Shown: positions 24,600-33,755 of the stretch, in pieces
Position numbering within the stretch: the stretch's first letter is position 1
Layout of the letters: every line of letters begins with the position of its first letter
From: Flavobacterium limi
Lineage (GTDB): Bacteria > Bacteroidota > Bacteroidia > Flavobacteriales > Flavobacteriaceae
DNA: 64,000 nt
Assembly: GCF_010645075.1 (NCBI RefSeq)
Contig: NZ_JAADZV010000003.1
Span: 62,001 to 126,000, forward strand
Reading direction: 5' to 3'
Notes under the pieces: model-generated
What the model saw: the letters and a program-made list of their open reading frames with translations, nothing else
Database searches by the model: none
Told to the model about the DNA's origin: nothing
Position numbers and translations under genes: made by a program

Positions 24600-27455
24600 A
24601 TGCCTAAAGACACATCAATAAAATCAGTTTTAATTATAGGTTCAGGACCTATTGTTATTGGCCAGGCTTGCGAATTTGATTATGCAGGATCTCAATCTGC
24701 ACGCTCTATTCGTGAAGAAGGAATTGAAGTTATCTTGATCAACTCAAATCCAGCAACAATTATGACCGACCCATCTATGGCCGATCATATTTATTTGAAA
24801 CCATTAACTACAAAATCGATTATTGAAATTCTGAAGGAACATCCACAAATTGATGCTGTTTTACCAACAATGGGAGGTCAGACCGCTTTGAATTTGTGTT
24901 TGGAAGCTGAAGAAAAAGGAATCTGGCAGGATTTCGGCGTAAGATTAATTGGTGTTGATGTAAACGCAATTAATATTACTGAAGACAGAGAGCAGTTCAA
25001 ACAGCTTTTAGAAAGAATAAATGTACCAACAGCGCCAGCAAAAACGGCTACTTCATATTTAGAAGGAAAAGAAATTGCTCAGGAGTTTGGTTTTCCGCTT
25101 GTAATCCGTCCTTCGTTTACACTTGGAGGAACCGGAGCCGCTGTGGTGTACAAAAAAGAAGATTTTGATGAGCTTTTAACAAGAGGCCTTGAAGCTTCTC
25201 CAATTCACGAAGTTTTAATTGACAAAGCTTTGATGGGATGGAAAGAATACGAATTAGAGCTTTTAAGAGATAAAAATGACAACGTTGTAATTATTTGTTC
25301 GATCGAAAACATGGATCCAATGGGAATCCATACAGGAGATTCGATTACAGTAGCACCAGCAATGACATTATCAGATACAACTTTCCAGAAATTACGTGAC
25401 TATGCCATCTTAATGATGAGAAGCATCGGGAACTTTGCGGGAGGATGTAATGTACAATTTGCAGTTTCTCCAGACGAAAAAGAAGATATCGTGGCAATCG
25501 AGATCAACCCTCGTGTATCCCGTTCCTCCGCTTTAGCATCAAAAGCAACCGGATATCCAATTGCAAAAATTGCTTCTAAATTAGCTTTAGGATACAACCT
25601 GGATGAGCTACAAAACCAAATTACTAAATCTACTTCGGCTCTTTTTGAACCAACTTTAGATTATGTAATCGTAAAAATACCACGTTGGAACTTTGATAAA
25701 TTTGAAGGCTCAGACAGAACTTTAGGTCTTCAGATGAAATCTGTAGGTGAGGTTATGGGAATCGGACGTTCTTTCCAGGAGGCTCTTCACAAAGCAACCC
25801 AATCTCTAGAAATTAAGAGAAACGGCTTAGGCGCTGACGGAAAAGGATATAAAGATTACGAATTAATTATCGACAAACTGACTCACGCAAGCTGGGATCG
25901 TGTTTTCGTAATCTACGATGCAATTGCGATGGGAATCCCATTGAGCACTATTCATGAAATTACAAGAATCGATATGTGGTTCTTAAAACAATACGAAGAG
26001 CTTTATACTTTAGAGAAAGAAATTTCAAACTACAAAGTTGCTGATCTTCCTAAAGAATTGTTATTGGAAGCGAAACAAAAAGGTTTTGCAGACAGACAAT
26101 TAGCACACATGATGAATTGTCTTGAAAGCGAAGTACACACTTTACGTATGGAACAAAAAATCAACCGTGTATTTAAATTGGTTGATACTTGTGCAGCAGA
26201 GTTTAAAGCACAGACTCCTTACTACTACTCTACTTTTGAAGCTGAAATCGAAAAAGCAAACGGAGAGCGTTTTGTGGACAACGAAAGTATCGTAACAGAG
26301 AAAAAGAAAGTAATTGTTTTAGGTTCCGGACCAAATAGAATCGGACAAGGAATTGAATTTGACTATTCTTGTGTACACGGAGTTTTAGCAGCTAAAGAAT
26401 GCGGCTACGAAACGATCATGATTAACTGTAATCCTGAAACAGTTTCTACAGACTTTGATACAGCTGACAAATTATACTTCGAGCCAGTTTTCTGGGAACA
26501 TATCTACGATATTATCCAACATGAAAAACCAGAAGGTGTTATTGTACAGTTAGGCGGTCAGACTGCTTTGAAATTAGCTGAAAAACTTTCTAAATATGGT
26601 GTGAAAATCATCGGAACCAGCTTTGACGCACTTGATTTAGCAGAAGACAGAGGCCGTTTCTCTGACTTACTGACTGAATTACATATTCCTTTCCCAAGAT
26701 TCGGAATCGCTGAAACAGCTGATGAAGCTTCAAAACTAGCTGACACGCTGGATTTCCCACTTTTAATCCGCCCTTCTTATGTATTAGGAGGACAGGGAAT
26801 GAAGATTGTAATCAACAAAAAAGAACTTGAAGAGCACGTTATCGATTTATTGAAAGCAATTCCAGGAAACAAATTATTATTAGATCATTACTTAGCTGGA
26901 GCAATCGAAGCTGAGGCTGATGCAATCTGCGATGCTGATGGAAATGTTTACATCATCGGAATTATGGAACACATCGAACCTTGTGGTGTTCACTCCGGAG
27001 ATAGTAATGCAACATTGCCTCCTTTCAACTTAGGAGAATTTGTAATGCAGCAAATTAAAGATCACACATATAAAATTGCAAGAGCTTTAAAAACTGTTGG
27101 ATTAATCAACATCCAGTTTGCAATTAAAGATGATACGGTTTACATTATTGAGGCAAATCCAAGAGCTTCAAGAACGGTTCCGTTTATTGCAAAAGCTTAC
27201 GGAGAACCGTATGTAAACTACGCTACAAAAGTAATGTTAGGCCACAGCAAAGTAACCGACTTTGATTTCAACCCGCAATTAAACGGTTATGCGATCAAAC
27301 AACCAGTTTTCTCTTTCAGCAAATTCCCAAATGTAAACAAAGCATTAGGGCCAGAAATGAAATCAACAGGAGAAAGCATCTTGTTTATTGATGACTTAAA
27401 AGACGATCAATTCTACGAATTGTACTCCAGAAGAAAAATGTATCTGAGTAAATAA
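24600..27455 (+). CDS. carB: Carbamoyl-phosphate synthase large subunit, lacking the C-terminal allosteric domain
   Basis: This 951-residue subunit makes carbamoyl phosphate for arginine and pyrimidines with the glutaminase subunit CarA. Two ATP-grasp halves are complete: LIIGSGPIVIGQACEFDYAG and PTMGGQTALNL in the first, VLGSGPNRIGQGIEFDYSC and VQLGGQTALKLAEKL in the second, with IQFAIKDDTVYIIEANPRAS near the end. E. coli CarB has 1073 residues; here the chain stops shortly after the second ATP-grasp domain, so the MGS-like domain that binds UMP, IMP and ornithine is missing. The stop is followed by a clean terminator, so this is not a truncated end. carA is not in the window. Confidence 0.95.
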   Translation: MPKDTSIKSVLIIGSGPIVIGQACEFDYAGSQSARSIREEGIEVILINSNPATIMTDPSMADHIYLKPLTTKSIIEILKEHPQIDAVLPTMGGQTALNLCLEAEEKGIWQDFGVRLIGVDVNAINITEDREQFKQLLERINVPTAPAKTATSYLEGKEIAQEFGFPLVIRPSFTLGGTGAAVVYKKEDFDELLTRGLEASPIHEVLIDKALMGWKEYELELLRDKNDNVVIICSIENMDPMGIHTGDSITVAPAMTLSDTTFQKLRDYAILMMRSIGNFAGGCNVQFAVSPDEKEDIVAIEINPRVSRSSALASKATGYPIAKIASKLALGYNLDELQNQITKSTSALFEPTLDYVIVKIPRWNFDKFEGSDRTLGLQMKSVGEVMGIGRSFQEALHKATQSLEIKRNGLGADGKGYKDYELIIDKLTHASWDRVFVIYDAIAMGIPLSTIHEITRIDMWFLKQYEELYTLEKEISNYKVADLPKELLLEAKQKGFADRQLAHMMNCLESEVHTLRMEQKINRVFKLVDTCAAEFKAQTPYYYSTFEAEIEKANGERFVDNESIVTEKKKVIVLGSGPNRIGQGIEFDYSCVHGVLAAKECGYETIMINCNPETVSTDFDTADKLYFEPVFWEHIYDIIQHEKPEGVIVQLGGQTALKLAEKLSKYGVKIIGTSFDALDLAEDRGRFSDLLTELHIPFPRFGIAETADEASKLADTLDFPLLIRPSYVLGGQGMKIVINKKELEEHVIDLLKAIPGNKLLLDHYLAGAIEAEADAICDADGNVYIIGIMEHIEPCGVHSGDSNATLPPFNLGEFVMQQIKDHTYKIARALKTVGLINIQFAIKDDTVYIIEANPRASRTVPFIAKAYGEPYVNYATKVMLGHSKVTDFDFNPQLNGYAIKQPVFSFSKFPNVNKALGPEMKSTGESILFIDDLKDDQFYELYSRRKMYLSK

Positions 27456-27474
27456 TCTCAAATCTATTATAAAA

Positions 27475-27506
27475 AAAAGCTCCAATGAAAATTGGAGCTT
27501 TTTTAG
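27475..27506 (+). terminator. Terminator of carB
   Basis: AGCTCCAAT at 27478-27486 pairs with 27491-27499 across GAAA, followed by a T-run; an A-run on the other side allows use by the convergent gene. Confidence 0.88.
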
Positions 27507-27524
27507 TTTTGATTTATTCTAAAA

Positions 27525-27923
27525 TTATTCGCTTTGACCAAAATTCATGTTATCTCTTGTGTTTTTCTGAACAGAAATAGCGCCAAAAAGTGCTAACAAA
27601 AAAGCAAAAGCATAGAATCCCTTTTCACTTGGTAAAATAGTGGCATTCCAAAGTCCAACTACCAATAAAACAATTGATAAAAGAGTTCCAAACCAACAAA
27701 TTCCGTAATAAATATCTGTTACCGGAAGATTTTCTAATCTGTCCCTAACACTTTTTTGCAATGAAACTACAGCAAAAAGCCCGAACATTAAAACGGTAAA
27801 GTAATATCCTTTTTCGTTTAACTGCATTTCAGCTCTTGCAAGCCCGACTATAAAACCAATTGTTCCAGCTCCCAGAGCTACCCATGATGCCGCTATAAAG
27901 GCATTCGATGTTTTTTGTATCAT
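27525..27923 (-). CDS. YiaA/YiaB-family inner membrane protein
   Basis: This is a 132-residue protein with four hydrophobic segments arranged as two similar halves (FIAASWVALGAGTIGFIVGL and LLSIVLLVVGLWNATILPSE as first helices). Each half ends in a short basic motif: LQKSVRDRLENLP and VQKNTRDNMNFG. This duplication is typical of YiaA/YiaB proteins, whose role is unknown. MIQKTSNAF is taken as start; the eight-residue upstream extension from 27947 seems unlikely. Confidence 0.85.
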   Translation of the reverse strand: MIQKTSNAFIAASWVALGAGTIGFIVGLARAEMQLNEKGYYFTVLMFGLFAVVSLQKSVRDRLENLPVTDIYYGICWFGTLLSIVLLVVGLWNATILPSEKGFYAFAFLLALFGAISVQKNTRDNMNFGQSE

Positions 27924-28062
27924 ATTTATTATTTTGGTAAGTCGCAAATATAATCAAGTAGCTCAACTTTTAGAATAGAAAAAACAAATATTATTCAGCA
28001 TAATCTTTCAAATATACAAAAAGCCCCAAATCGAGGCTTAATTGTATTAATCCAGAAAATAA

Positions 28063-28599
28063 TTATTTAACCAATTGCTGCAATGGTTTCAATTGTTCCA
28101 TATCAATATTTGATTTTTTCAAAACCGACATTAAGGTCATAATATTATTTGGATTCATGTTTTTCCCTAAAACGCGAACGACAGCAAAACCGTTTTCTTT
28201 TCTATTGGCAAAAATCACAAACTCTTCTATATTTTCATCAGTGCCCACAAAACTCACAGAAGCACCATCTTTACCAGAACCAACCTTCATCAATTCCTGA
28301 TATTTAGGATTTTTTAAAAGAGATTTTACTTTGGCACTCTCTTGCTCAAATTGTGCTTGATTTTTATCATTTGTCTTAAAAGCCAGAATATTCATTTTAT
28401 CAAAAGAATTTAAAGCTTCTGTTTGCTCAGGCGATAATTTTGTTTTATCAACATTTAAAATACTAGGTGAAACATCAAGCGTTATAAAATCCTTATTCTC
28501 TGTATTTTCCACAAAATATTTTTGCAGTGAAGGCTCAGAATTACAACTTATTAAAGTTAGCAATACTATAAAGGCTGAGGTAAAAACATTAGCTTTCAT
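28063..28599 (-). CDS. DUF4252 lipoprotein
   Basis: This 178-residue lipoprotein has the signal FIVLLTLISC with Cys19. The mature part follows the DUF4252 pattern seen in the neighbouring gene (FITLDVSPSIL, MNILAFKTND, VSFVGTDENIEEFVIFANRK, then FAVVRVLGKNMNPNNIMTLM). It is the last gene of a four-gene set with an ECF sigma factor and begins one base past the stop of the other DUF4252 gene. The function of the family is unknown; a periplasmic or outer-membrane sensing or effector role under that sigma factor is inferred. Confidence 0.82.
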   Translation of the reverse strand: MKANVFTSAFIVLLTLISCNSEPSLQKYFVENTENKDFITLDVSPSILNVDKTKLSPEQTEALNSFDKMNILAFKTNDKNQAQFEQESAKVKSLLKNPKYQELMKVGSGKDGASVSFVGTDENIEEFVIFANRKENGFAVVRVLGKNMNPNNIMTLMSVLKKSNIDMEQLKPLQQLVK

Positions 28600-28600
28600 T

Positions 28601-29128
28601 TTATTTTTTGGTTTTTGAAGCCTTTTTCAAATCTGCTCCACCGGGAAGCTGCATCTTATCTGTTAGTACTGATATTTCATTTAAATCAAAGTTCCCGGTT
28701 AAAGACAGCAAAACTGTATCTTCATTTTTGACACCATCAATAAACATAAATAATTCTTTTATCTTAGTATCACTTGCACCTGATTTGACGTAAATTTTCA
28801 CATTTTTCCCGCTATCATTAATACGCATCAATTCTTCTAAACTGGCCGTTTTAATGTATTTATCAGCAGATAGTTTCATATCTGCTTCAATTTTTGGATT
28901 TTTGGTAGTAAACACTTTCAAATTATCCAGTTTTTTAATCAGATTCATGTATTGCTGAGTTTCTTTATCAGAAGCATCCACTTTTACCTTACTCATTATG
29001 TCGAACATTTTTTTATTGACAATGACAGAAGTCACGTCGTCCTGGCCATCAAATTTATCAAAGGCATTTTGTGCATAAAAAGAATGAGTAAAAAGGGCTA
29101 AAATTACTGTTATGATGAAATTTTTCAT
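28601..29128 (-). CDS. Exported DUF4252 protein
   Basis: This 175-residue protein has a signal peptide ending HSFYAQ (residue 20) and no lipobox. DUF4252 features include VTSVIVNKKMFDIMSKVKVD, VFTTKNPKIEADMK, VKIYVKSGASDTKIKELFMF and DTVLLSLTGNFDLNEISVL. The region shared with the downstream lipoprotein suggests an old duplication with different anchoring. It lies 12 bases after the membrane protein gene. Confidence 0.85.
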   Translation of the reverse strand: MKNFIITVILALFTHSFYAQNAFDKFDGQDDVTSVIVNKKMFDIMSKVKVDASDKETQQYMNLIKKLDNLKVFTTKNPKIEADMKLSADKYIKTASLEELMRINDSGKNVKIYVKSGASDTKIKELFMFIDGVKNEDTVLLSLTGNFDLNEISVLTDKMQLPGGADLKKASKTKK

Positions 29129-29140
29129 GTTATATAAAAT

Positions 29141-29599
29141 TTATTGTTTAAAAATTTTGTTTTTTGATTGTTCATATTCTTTAATGTAATGTACACTTTC
29201 TATACCTACATTCACATTGTTTGATAATAATGACAAAGCTTTTTGAGTTGCCTTCAGCGCTTCTTCAGGATCATCATAAGTCCCTAATTCTGATTTTGCC
29301 ACAACATTATTTGTACTGTTGTCGCTCACATAATAAAAGGTACCGATTCCCAGTAAAATTACAATCGAAGCCGCAATCGATAACCACGCCACATTTCGTT
29401 TTTTAGTTTTTAGTGGAATCTCCTGCATCATTTTTTGTTCTTTTACCTGAGAGAAATAGCTAAAAATTGGCTGATATTGCTTTAAATGCTGCGCAACATT
29501 TGGCGAAGAAAAGTATTCTTTTAATTCGTTTTCTTCAGCAATAGTAGTTTCTCCCTGAAAGTATTTTTCTAATATATTTTTTATTTTATTTAATTCCAT
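29141..29599 (-). CDS. Probable anti-sigma factor, single-pass
   Basis: This 152-residue protein has an N-terminal cytoplasmic part with LEKYFQGETTIAEENELKEY, a motif common in Bacteroidota regulators paired with ECF sigma factors. A membrane segment follows at about residues 72-91 (SIAASIVILLGIGTFYYV), and a short periplasmic tail rich in Ala, Asn and Lys. Its 5' end overlaps the sigma gene by 14 bases, which fits a coupled anti-sigma role. No zinc-binding motif is seen. The anti-sigma function is inferred from topology and position. Confidence 0.72.
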   Translation of the reverse strand: MELNKIKNILEKYFQGETTIAEENELKEYFSSPNVAQHLKQYQPIFSYFSQVKEQKMMQEIPLKTKKRNVAWLSIAASIVILLGIGTFYYVSDNSTNNVVAKSELGTYDDPEEALKATQKALSLLSNNVNVGIESVHYIKEYEQSKNKIFKQ

Positions 29600-30095
29600 A
29601 ACTATGTGTATTAACCATTGATTCTCTTATTTTTTTTCTCGCTCTTGAAAGTGCTACCCTAATAGCTGTTTCATTCATGTTTACAATTTTTGCGATTTCC
29701 TCAAATTCGTATTGTTCAACATCCCGCAACTGAATTAATATTTGAAGCTGCTCAGGCAGTTGGTTTATTATTTTCTCAACCCATTCCAAACTATCTGAAT
29801 CTTCAAGTTTTTTATCTAACTGAGGCTCCCGATCAGTAAAATTATTATGTACAATTTTAAGATTATCTGCTCTTTTAGACTTTAACTGATCGAAGCAATA
29901 ATTTTTTGTCATTGTCATAGCCACAGCTTCAATATTGTTATAAGTCTCTAAATTTTCTTTTTTGCTCCATAACTTCACCATTACTTCCTGAGTTGCATCT
30001 TCAGCTTCTTCGGTGCTTGTCAATAATCTTTTTGCCAGACGAAAAACTTTGTCTTTAAAAGGGCTTATTAACTCTATAAATACAATCTGGTTCAT
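29586..30095 (-). CDS. ECF-type RNA polymerase sigma factor
   Basis: This 169-residue protein has region 2 (FRLAKRLLTSTEEAEDATQE, VMVKLWSKK, then NYCFDQLKSKRADNL) and region 4 (INQLPEQLQILIQLRDVEQY, FEEIAKIVNMNETAIRVALS, RARKKIRE). It begins the minus-strand set with the probable anti-sigma factor and two DUF4252 proteins, so it probably controls its own operon and other envelope genes. It is divergent from the S41 protease gene across 248 bases. Confidence 0.93.
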   Translation of the reverse strand: MNQIVFIELISPFKDKVFRLAKRLLTSTEEAEDATQEVMVKLWSKKENLETYNNIEAVAMTMTKNYCFDQLKSKRADNLKIVHNNFTDREPQLDKKLEDSDSLEWVEKIINQLPEQLQILIQLRDVEQYEFEEIAKIVNMNETAIRVALSRARKKIRESMVNTHSYGIK

Positions 30096-30343
30096 ATTTG
30101 GTTAATTATTGGTTTTGATCAGTCACATGTAACCCATATATTTGATTAATGTTTTTTGACGTGTTTTAAAGTCATATTCATTTTATAAATCAAAGGTGGT
30201 TTGTTAGCTTATATATTCAAGACGAATTAGTATTATTTTTGTTACACTCAAGTTTAAAAAAATATTGTAAAAAAACTGTACATTCATTATAGTTAAAACT
30301 AAAGGTACTATTTTTACGTTTATATCATGACAAACTCAGAATT

Positions 30344-31837
30344 ATGAAAAAAATATTAAAAAGGGCTTTTTTATTGTTTTTAGCAGTATTTAGTTTTCAA
30401 TCCTGTGATGACAAAGATGATGTTGCTACTTCAAAAGATTTACAAATAAATAATTTCATCTGGAGAGGATTAAATAAGGTTTACCTTTGGCAGGCGGATG
30501 TTCCTAATTTAGCTGATAACCGTTTTACAGACCAAAATGCATTAGATTCGTTTTTGAAAGGATATTCAGAGCCGGAAGATTTATTTCAGGATTTATTAAA
30601 TAAACCAAAAAGCAAGTATCCAATTGGAATCGCCATTGATCGTTTTAGCTGGATTGTAGATGATTATACCGTTTTAGAACAGGAATTAAACGGAATTACA
30701 AAGAATAGTGGTATTGATTTTGGGTTAGGCAGACAATCCGAAGGATCCGAGAGTTTGGTAGGCTACATTCGGTATATAATTCCTAACTCTGATGCTTCAA
30801 AGAAAGATATTAAACGTGGTGATTTATTTACAAGTGTGAATGGCATACCGCTTACAGAATCAAATTACAGATCATTACTTTTAAACTCTGATTCTGACAG
30901 TTATACGTTAAATTTAGCTGAATACAATGGGAGTGCTTTTGTTTTGAACGGCAAATCAGTAGCGTTGACAAAAACAATTTTAGAAGAAAATCCAATTTTA
31001 ATCAATAAAATAATCTCTTCAGGAAGTCATAAAATAGGCTATCTAATGTATAATGGATTTTATGCCGAATATGACAACGAACTGAATCAGGTTTTTGGAA
31101 AATTTAAAACAGAAGGAGTTACTGATTTTATTTTAGATTTAAGATATAACGGAGGAGGCTCTGTTCGTTCTTCAATTAGATTAGCAAGCATGATTACGGG
31201 ACAGTTTCCAAATGATATTTTTGCGAAAACACAATATAATCTCAAACGAATGAATACGTTAAGCAGCTCACAATTAGAGTCATTAGAAGAAAAATTTGTA
31301 TCAACGTTTAACGGTAATGCAGTAAATAGTTTAAAATTAAATAAAATTTACATTATAACAACAGGAAGTACCGCTTCTGCCAGTGAGTTAGTTATTAATG
31401 GTCTAAAATCACATATTGATGTGGTTCAAATTGGAGGAACCACTGTAGGTAAAAACGTTGGTTCTCAAACGGTTTATGATTCACCATCTTTATCGAAAAC
31501 AAAAGTAAATCCGACACATAAGTATGCCATGCAGCCTTTGATTTTTAAAATTACGAATAAGGATAATTTTGGTGATTATACAGCAGGATTAAAACCAGAT
31601 TACGAATTATCTGAAAGAGCAAGGACTCTTAGAGTTTTAGGCGAGGCATCAGGAGACCCGGAAGACGATCAGGCGGAGCCTCTACTGAACCTTGCAATCT
31701 CAATTATAAATCCAAAAAAAACAACCACAAAAAGAACACAACCAGAAAAAGGATTAACCCTTCCCTATTTTACAGACTCAAAATCAATGCGTCGTTTTGG
31801 AAAAGAAATGTATTTAGAAACCGTACCCAAAGGTTAA
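30344..31837 (+). CDS. S41-family peptidase lipoprotein
   Basis: This 497-residue lipoprotein has the signal LFLAVFSFQSC (Cys21) followed by DDKDD, an acidic post-Cys stretch. An N-terminal S41 helical part is followed by a PDZ domain at about 140-210 (GYIRYIIPNSDASKKDIKRG, DLFTSVNGIPL). The protease core at about 225-420 has FILDLRYNGGGSVRSSIRLA and the catalytic Ser in ITTGSTASASELVINGLKS. It resembles tail-specific/C-terminal processing peptidases anchored outside the inner membrane. The substrate is unknown. Confidence 0.9.
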   Translation: MKKILKRAFLLFLAVFSFQSCDDKDDVATSKDLQINNFIWRGLNKVYLWQADVPNLADNRFTDQNALDSFLKGYSEPEDLFQDLLNKPKSKYPIGIAIDRFSWIVDDYTVLEQELNGITKNSGIDFGLGRQSEGSESLVGYIRYIIPNSDASKKDIKRGDLFTSVNGIPLTESNYRSLLLNSDSDSYTLNLAEYNGSAFVLNGKSVALTKTILEENPILINKIISSGSHKIGYLMYNGFYAEYDNELNQVFGKFKTEGVTDFILDLRYNGGGSVRSSIRLASMITGQFPNDIFAKTQYNLKRMNTLSSSQLESLEEKFVSTFNGNAVNSLKLNKIYIITTGSTASASELVINGLKSHIDVVQIGGTTVGKNVGSQTVYDSPSLSKTKVNPTHKYAMQPLIFKITNKDNFGDYTAGLKPDYELSERARTLRVLGEASGDPEDDQAEPLLNLAISIINPKKTTTKRTQPEKGLTLPYFTDSKSMRRFGKEMYLETVPKG

Positions 31838-31852
31838 AACAATAAAAAACAG

Positions 31853-31895
31853 AAATCCCTCTAAGGCCATATATAGTTCTTAGAGGGATTTTTAT
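31853..31895 (+). terminator. Terminator of the S41 peptidase gene
   Basis: AAATCCCTCTAAG at 31853-31865 pairs perfectly with 31879-31891, followed by T-rich sequence. Confidence 0.85.
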
Positions 31896-31910
31896 ATAAA
31901 GCAGAAAATT

Positions 31911-33545
31911 TTACTTTTCAATTTCTCTCATCGAATCCATTTTTTTATGTGCCAGGAAACCGGCAACATCTTCAAAATGTTCTTTTACACGTTTGTTTCC
32001 AAATTCGAAAACTTTAGTTGCTAATCCGTCAAGGAAATCACGGTCGTGAGAAACCAGGATTAATGTTCCGTCAAAATCACGCAATGCATCTTTGATAATA
32101 TCTTTAGTTTTCATATCAAGGTGATTTGAAGGCTCATCCAGAATCAACAAGTTTACTGGCTCCAACAATAATTTAATCATCGCCAGACGTGTTTTTTCAC
32201 CTCCTGAGAGTACTTTTACTTTTTTGGTAATATCGTCACCCTGAAACATGAAAGCTCCTAATATATTCTTGATTTGAGTACGAATATCTCCGACGGCAAT
32301 AGCATCAATCGTTTCAAAAATGGTCGCATTTTCATCTAATAATGCTGCCTGATTTTGAGCAAAATATCCAATTTGCGCATTATGTCCAATTTCTACACTT
32401 CCTGAATCAACACCAATCTCTTTCATAATCGCTTTGATCATGGTTGATTTTCCTTCACCGTTTTTTCCAACAAAAGCCACTTTCTGACCACGTTCAATTA
32501 CAATATTAGCATCTTTAAAAACAACGTGATCACCATAAGATTTAGACATCTCTTTTACAATAACAGGATACTGTCCCGAACGTGCAGCAGGTGGAAATTT
32601 CAATCGCAATGCAGAGGTATCGACCTCATCAACCTGAATAATTTCTAGTTTTTCCAACATTTTTACACGAGACTGAACCGCATCTGTTTTCGAGAAAGTC
32701 CCACGAAATCTATCAATAAAAGCCTGATTATCTGCAATGAATTTCTGTTGTTCATCGTACGCTTTCTGTTGATGAATTCTTCTGTCTTTTCTGAGTTCCA
32801 AATAATGGGAATATTTGGCCTTGTAATCGTAAATCCTTCCCATTGTTACTTCGATAGTTCTGTTTGTAATGTTATCTACAAACGCCCTGTCGTGCGAGAT
32901 TACCACAACCGCTTTTGCCGAAGTCAGTAAAAATTCTTCTAACCATTGAATACTCTCAATATCCATGTGATTCGTTGGCTCATCCAGTAAAATCAAGTCC
33001 GGTTTTTGCAAAAGGATTTTAGCCAGCTCAATACGCATTCTCCATCCTCCTGAAAATTCAGAAGTCTGGCGTGTAAAATCTTCTCGTTCAAAACCAAGAC
33101 CTACTAAGATCTTTTCAACTTCAGCTTCGTAATTTATTTCTTCAATAGCATAATATTTCTCACTTAAATCCGAAACTCTTTCAATTAATTTCATGTAAGC
33201 ATCACTTTCATAATCAGTACGAACGGTTAATTGTTCGTTGATTTCATCAATTTCGGCTTTCATTTTAAAAATCTCACCAAAAGCTTTGGAAGCTTCTTCC
33301 ATTACAGTCGATCCGTCTTTGGTCAATAAATGCTGAGGCAAATAGGCTACTACTGCATCTTTTGGGGTCGAGATACTTCCGGTTGAAGGTTTGCTTTGGC
33401 CCGCAATTATTTTTAAAAGTGTCGATTTTCCCGCACCATTTTTACCCATAAGGGCAATTTTATCATTTTCATTGATAGCAAAAGAAACATCGCTAAATAA
33501 TGTAGTTCCACCAAACTGAACCGAAATATCGTTAACTGTAATCAT
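31911..33545 (-). CDS. ABC-F family ATPase
   Basis: This 544-residue protein has two ABC domains and no membrane segments, the mark of ABC-F proteins that act on ribosomes. Domain 1 has GKNGAGKST and Walker B LILLDEPTNHMD; domain 2 has GKNGEGKST, signature LSGGEKTRLAMIKLLL and Walker B LLILDEPSNHLD. Between them is the charged linker (about residues 240-310, with KAKYSHYLELRKDRRIHQQ) that reaches toward the peptidyl-tRNA site in this family. The general type is YbiT-like; whether it is a translation factor or an antibiotic-protection protein cannot be told. Confidence 0.92.
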   Translation of the reverse strand: MITVNDISVQFGGTTLFSDVSFAINENDKIALMGKNGAGKSTLLKIIAGQSKPSTGSISTPKDAVVAYLPQHLLTKDGSTVMEEASKAFGEIFKMKAEIDEINEQLTVRTDYESDAYMKLIERVSDLSEKYYAIEEINYEAEVEKILVGLGFEREDFTRQTSEFSGGWRMRIELAKILLQKPDLILLDEPTNHMDIESIQWLEEFLLTSAKAVVVISHDRAFVDNITNRTIEVTMGRIYDYKAKYSHYLELRKDRRIHQQKAYDEQQKFIADNQAFIDRFRGTFSKTDAVQSRVKMLEKLEIIQVDEVDTSALRLKFPPAARSGQYPVIVKEMSKSYGDHVVFKDANIVIERGQKVAFVGKNGEGKSTMIKAIMKEIGVDSGSVEIGHNAQIGYFAQNQAALLDENATIFETIDAIAVGDIRTQIKNILGAFMFQGDDITKKVKVLSGGEKTRLAMIKLLLEPVNLLILDEPSNHLDMKTKDIIKDALRDFDGTLILVSHDRDFLDGLATKVFEFGNKRVKEHFEDVAGFLAHKKMDSMREIEK

Positions 33546-33627
33546 TGGGATTTTTTAGTTTTTTAGACTGCTCAGATTTTTAAATTTCCCAGCAAGTATT
33601 TTTTTGAAGGTGCAAAGATAGATTTTA

Positions 33628-33755
33628 ATTAGATAATTTGCGAATGCGATAATTAGATAATTATCCGAATCTCTAAAAATAAAACCCGACACGTTTTTAA
33701 ATCTGTCGGGTTTATAAAAAATTATCTTATTGACTAATTATCTCATTGACACATT
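33628..33755. repeat. Inverted 8-base-period arrays around a terminator
   Basis: The left array (33628-33672) has units such as AGATAATT, TGCGAATG, CGATAATT, AGATAATT. The right array (33720-33755) on the minus strand reads TGTGTCAA, TGAGATAA, TTAGTCAA, TAAGATAA and starts at the stop codon of the GlmU-like gene. The two arrays face each other around the terminator hairpin. Confidence 0.7.
33682..33713 (-). terminator. Terminator of the GlmU-like gene
   Basis: AAACCCGACA at 33682-33691 pairs with 33704-33713, with an A-run on the lower side reading as T on the minus strand. It lies between two genes on the same strand. Confidence 0.82.
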
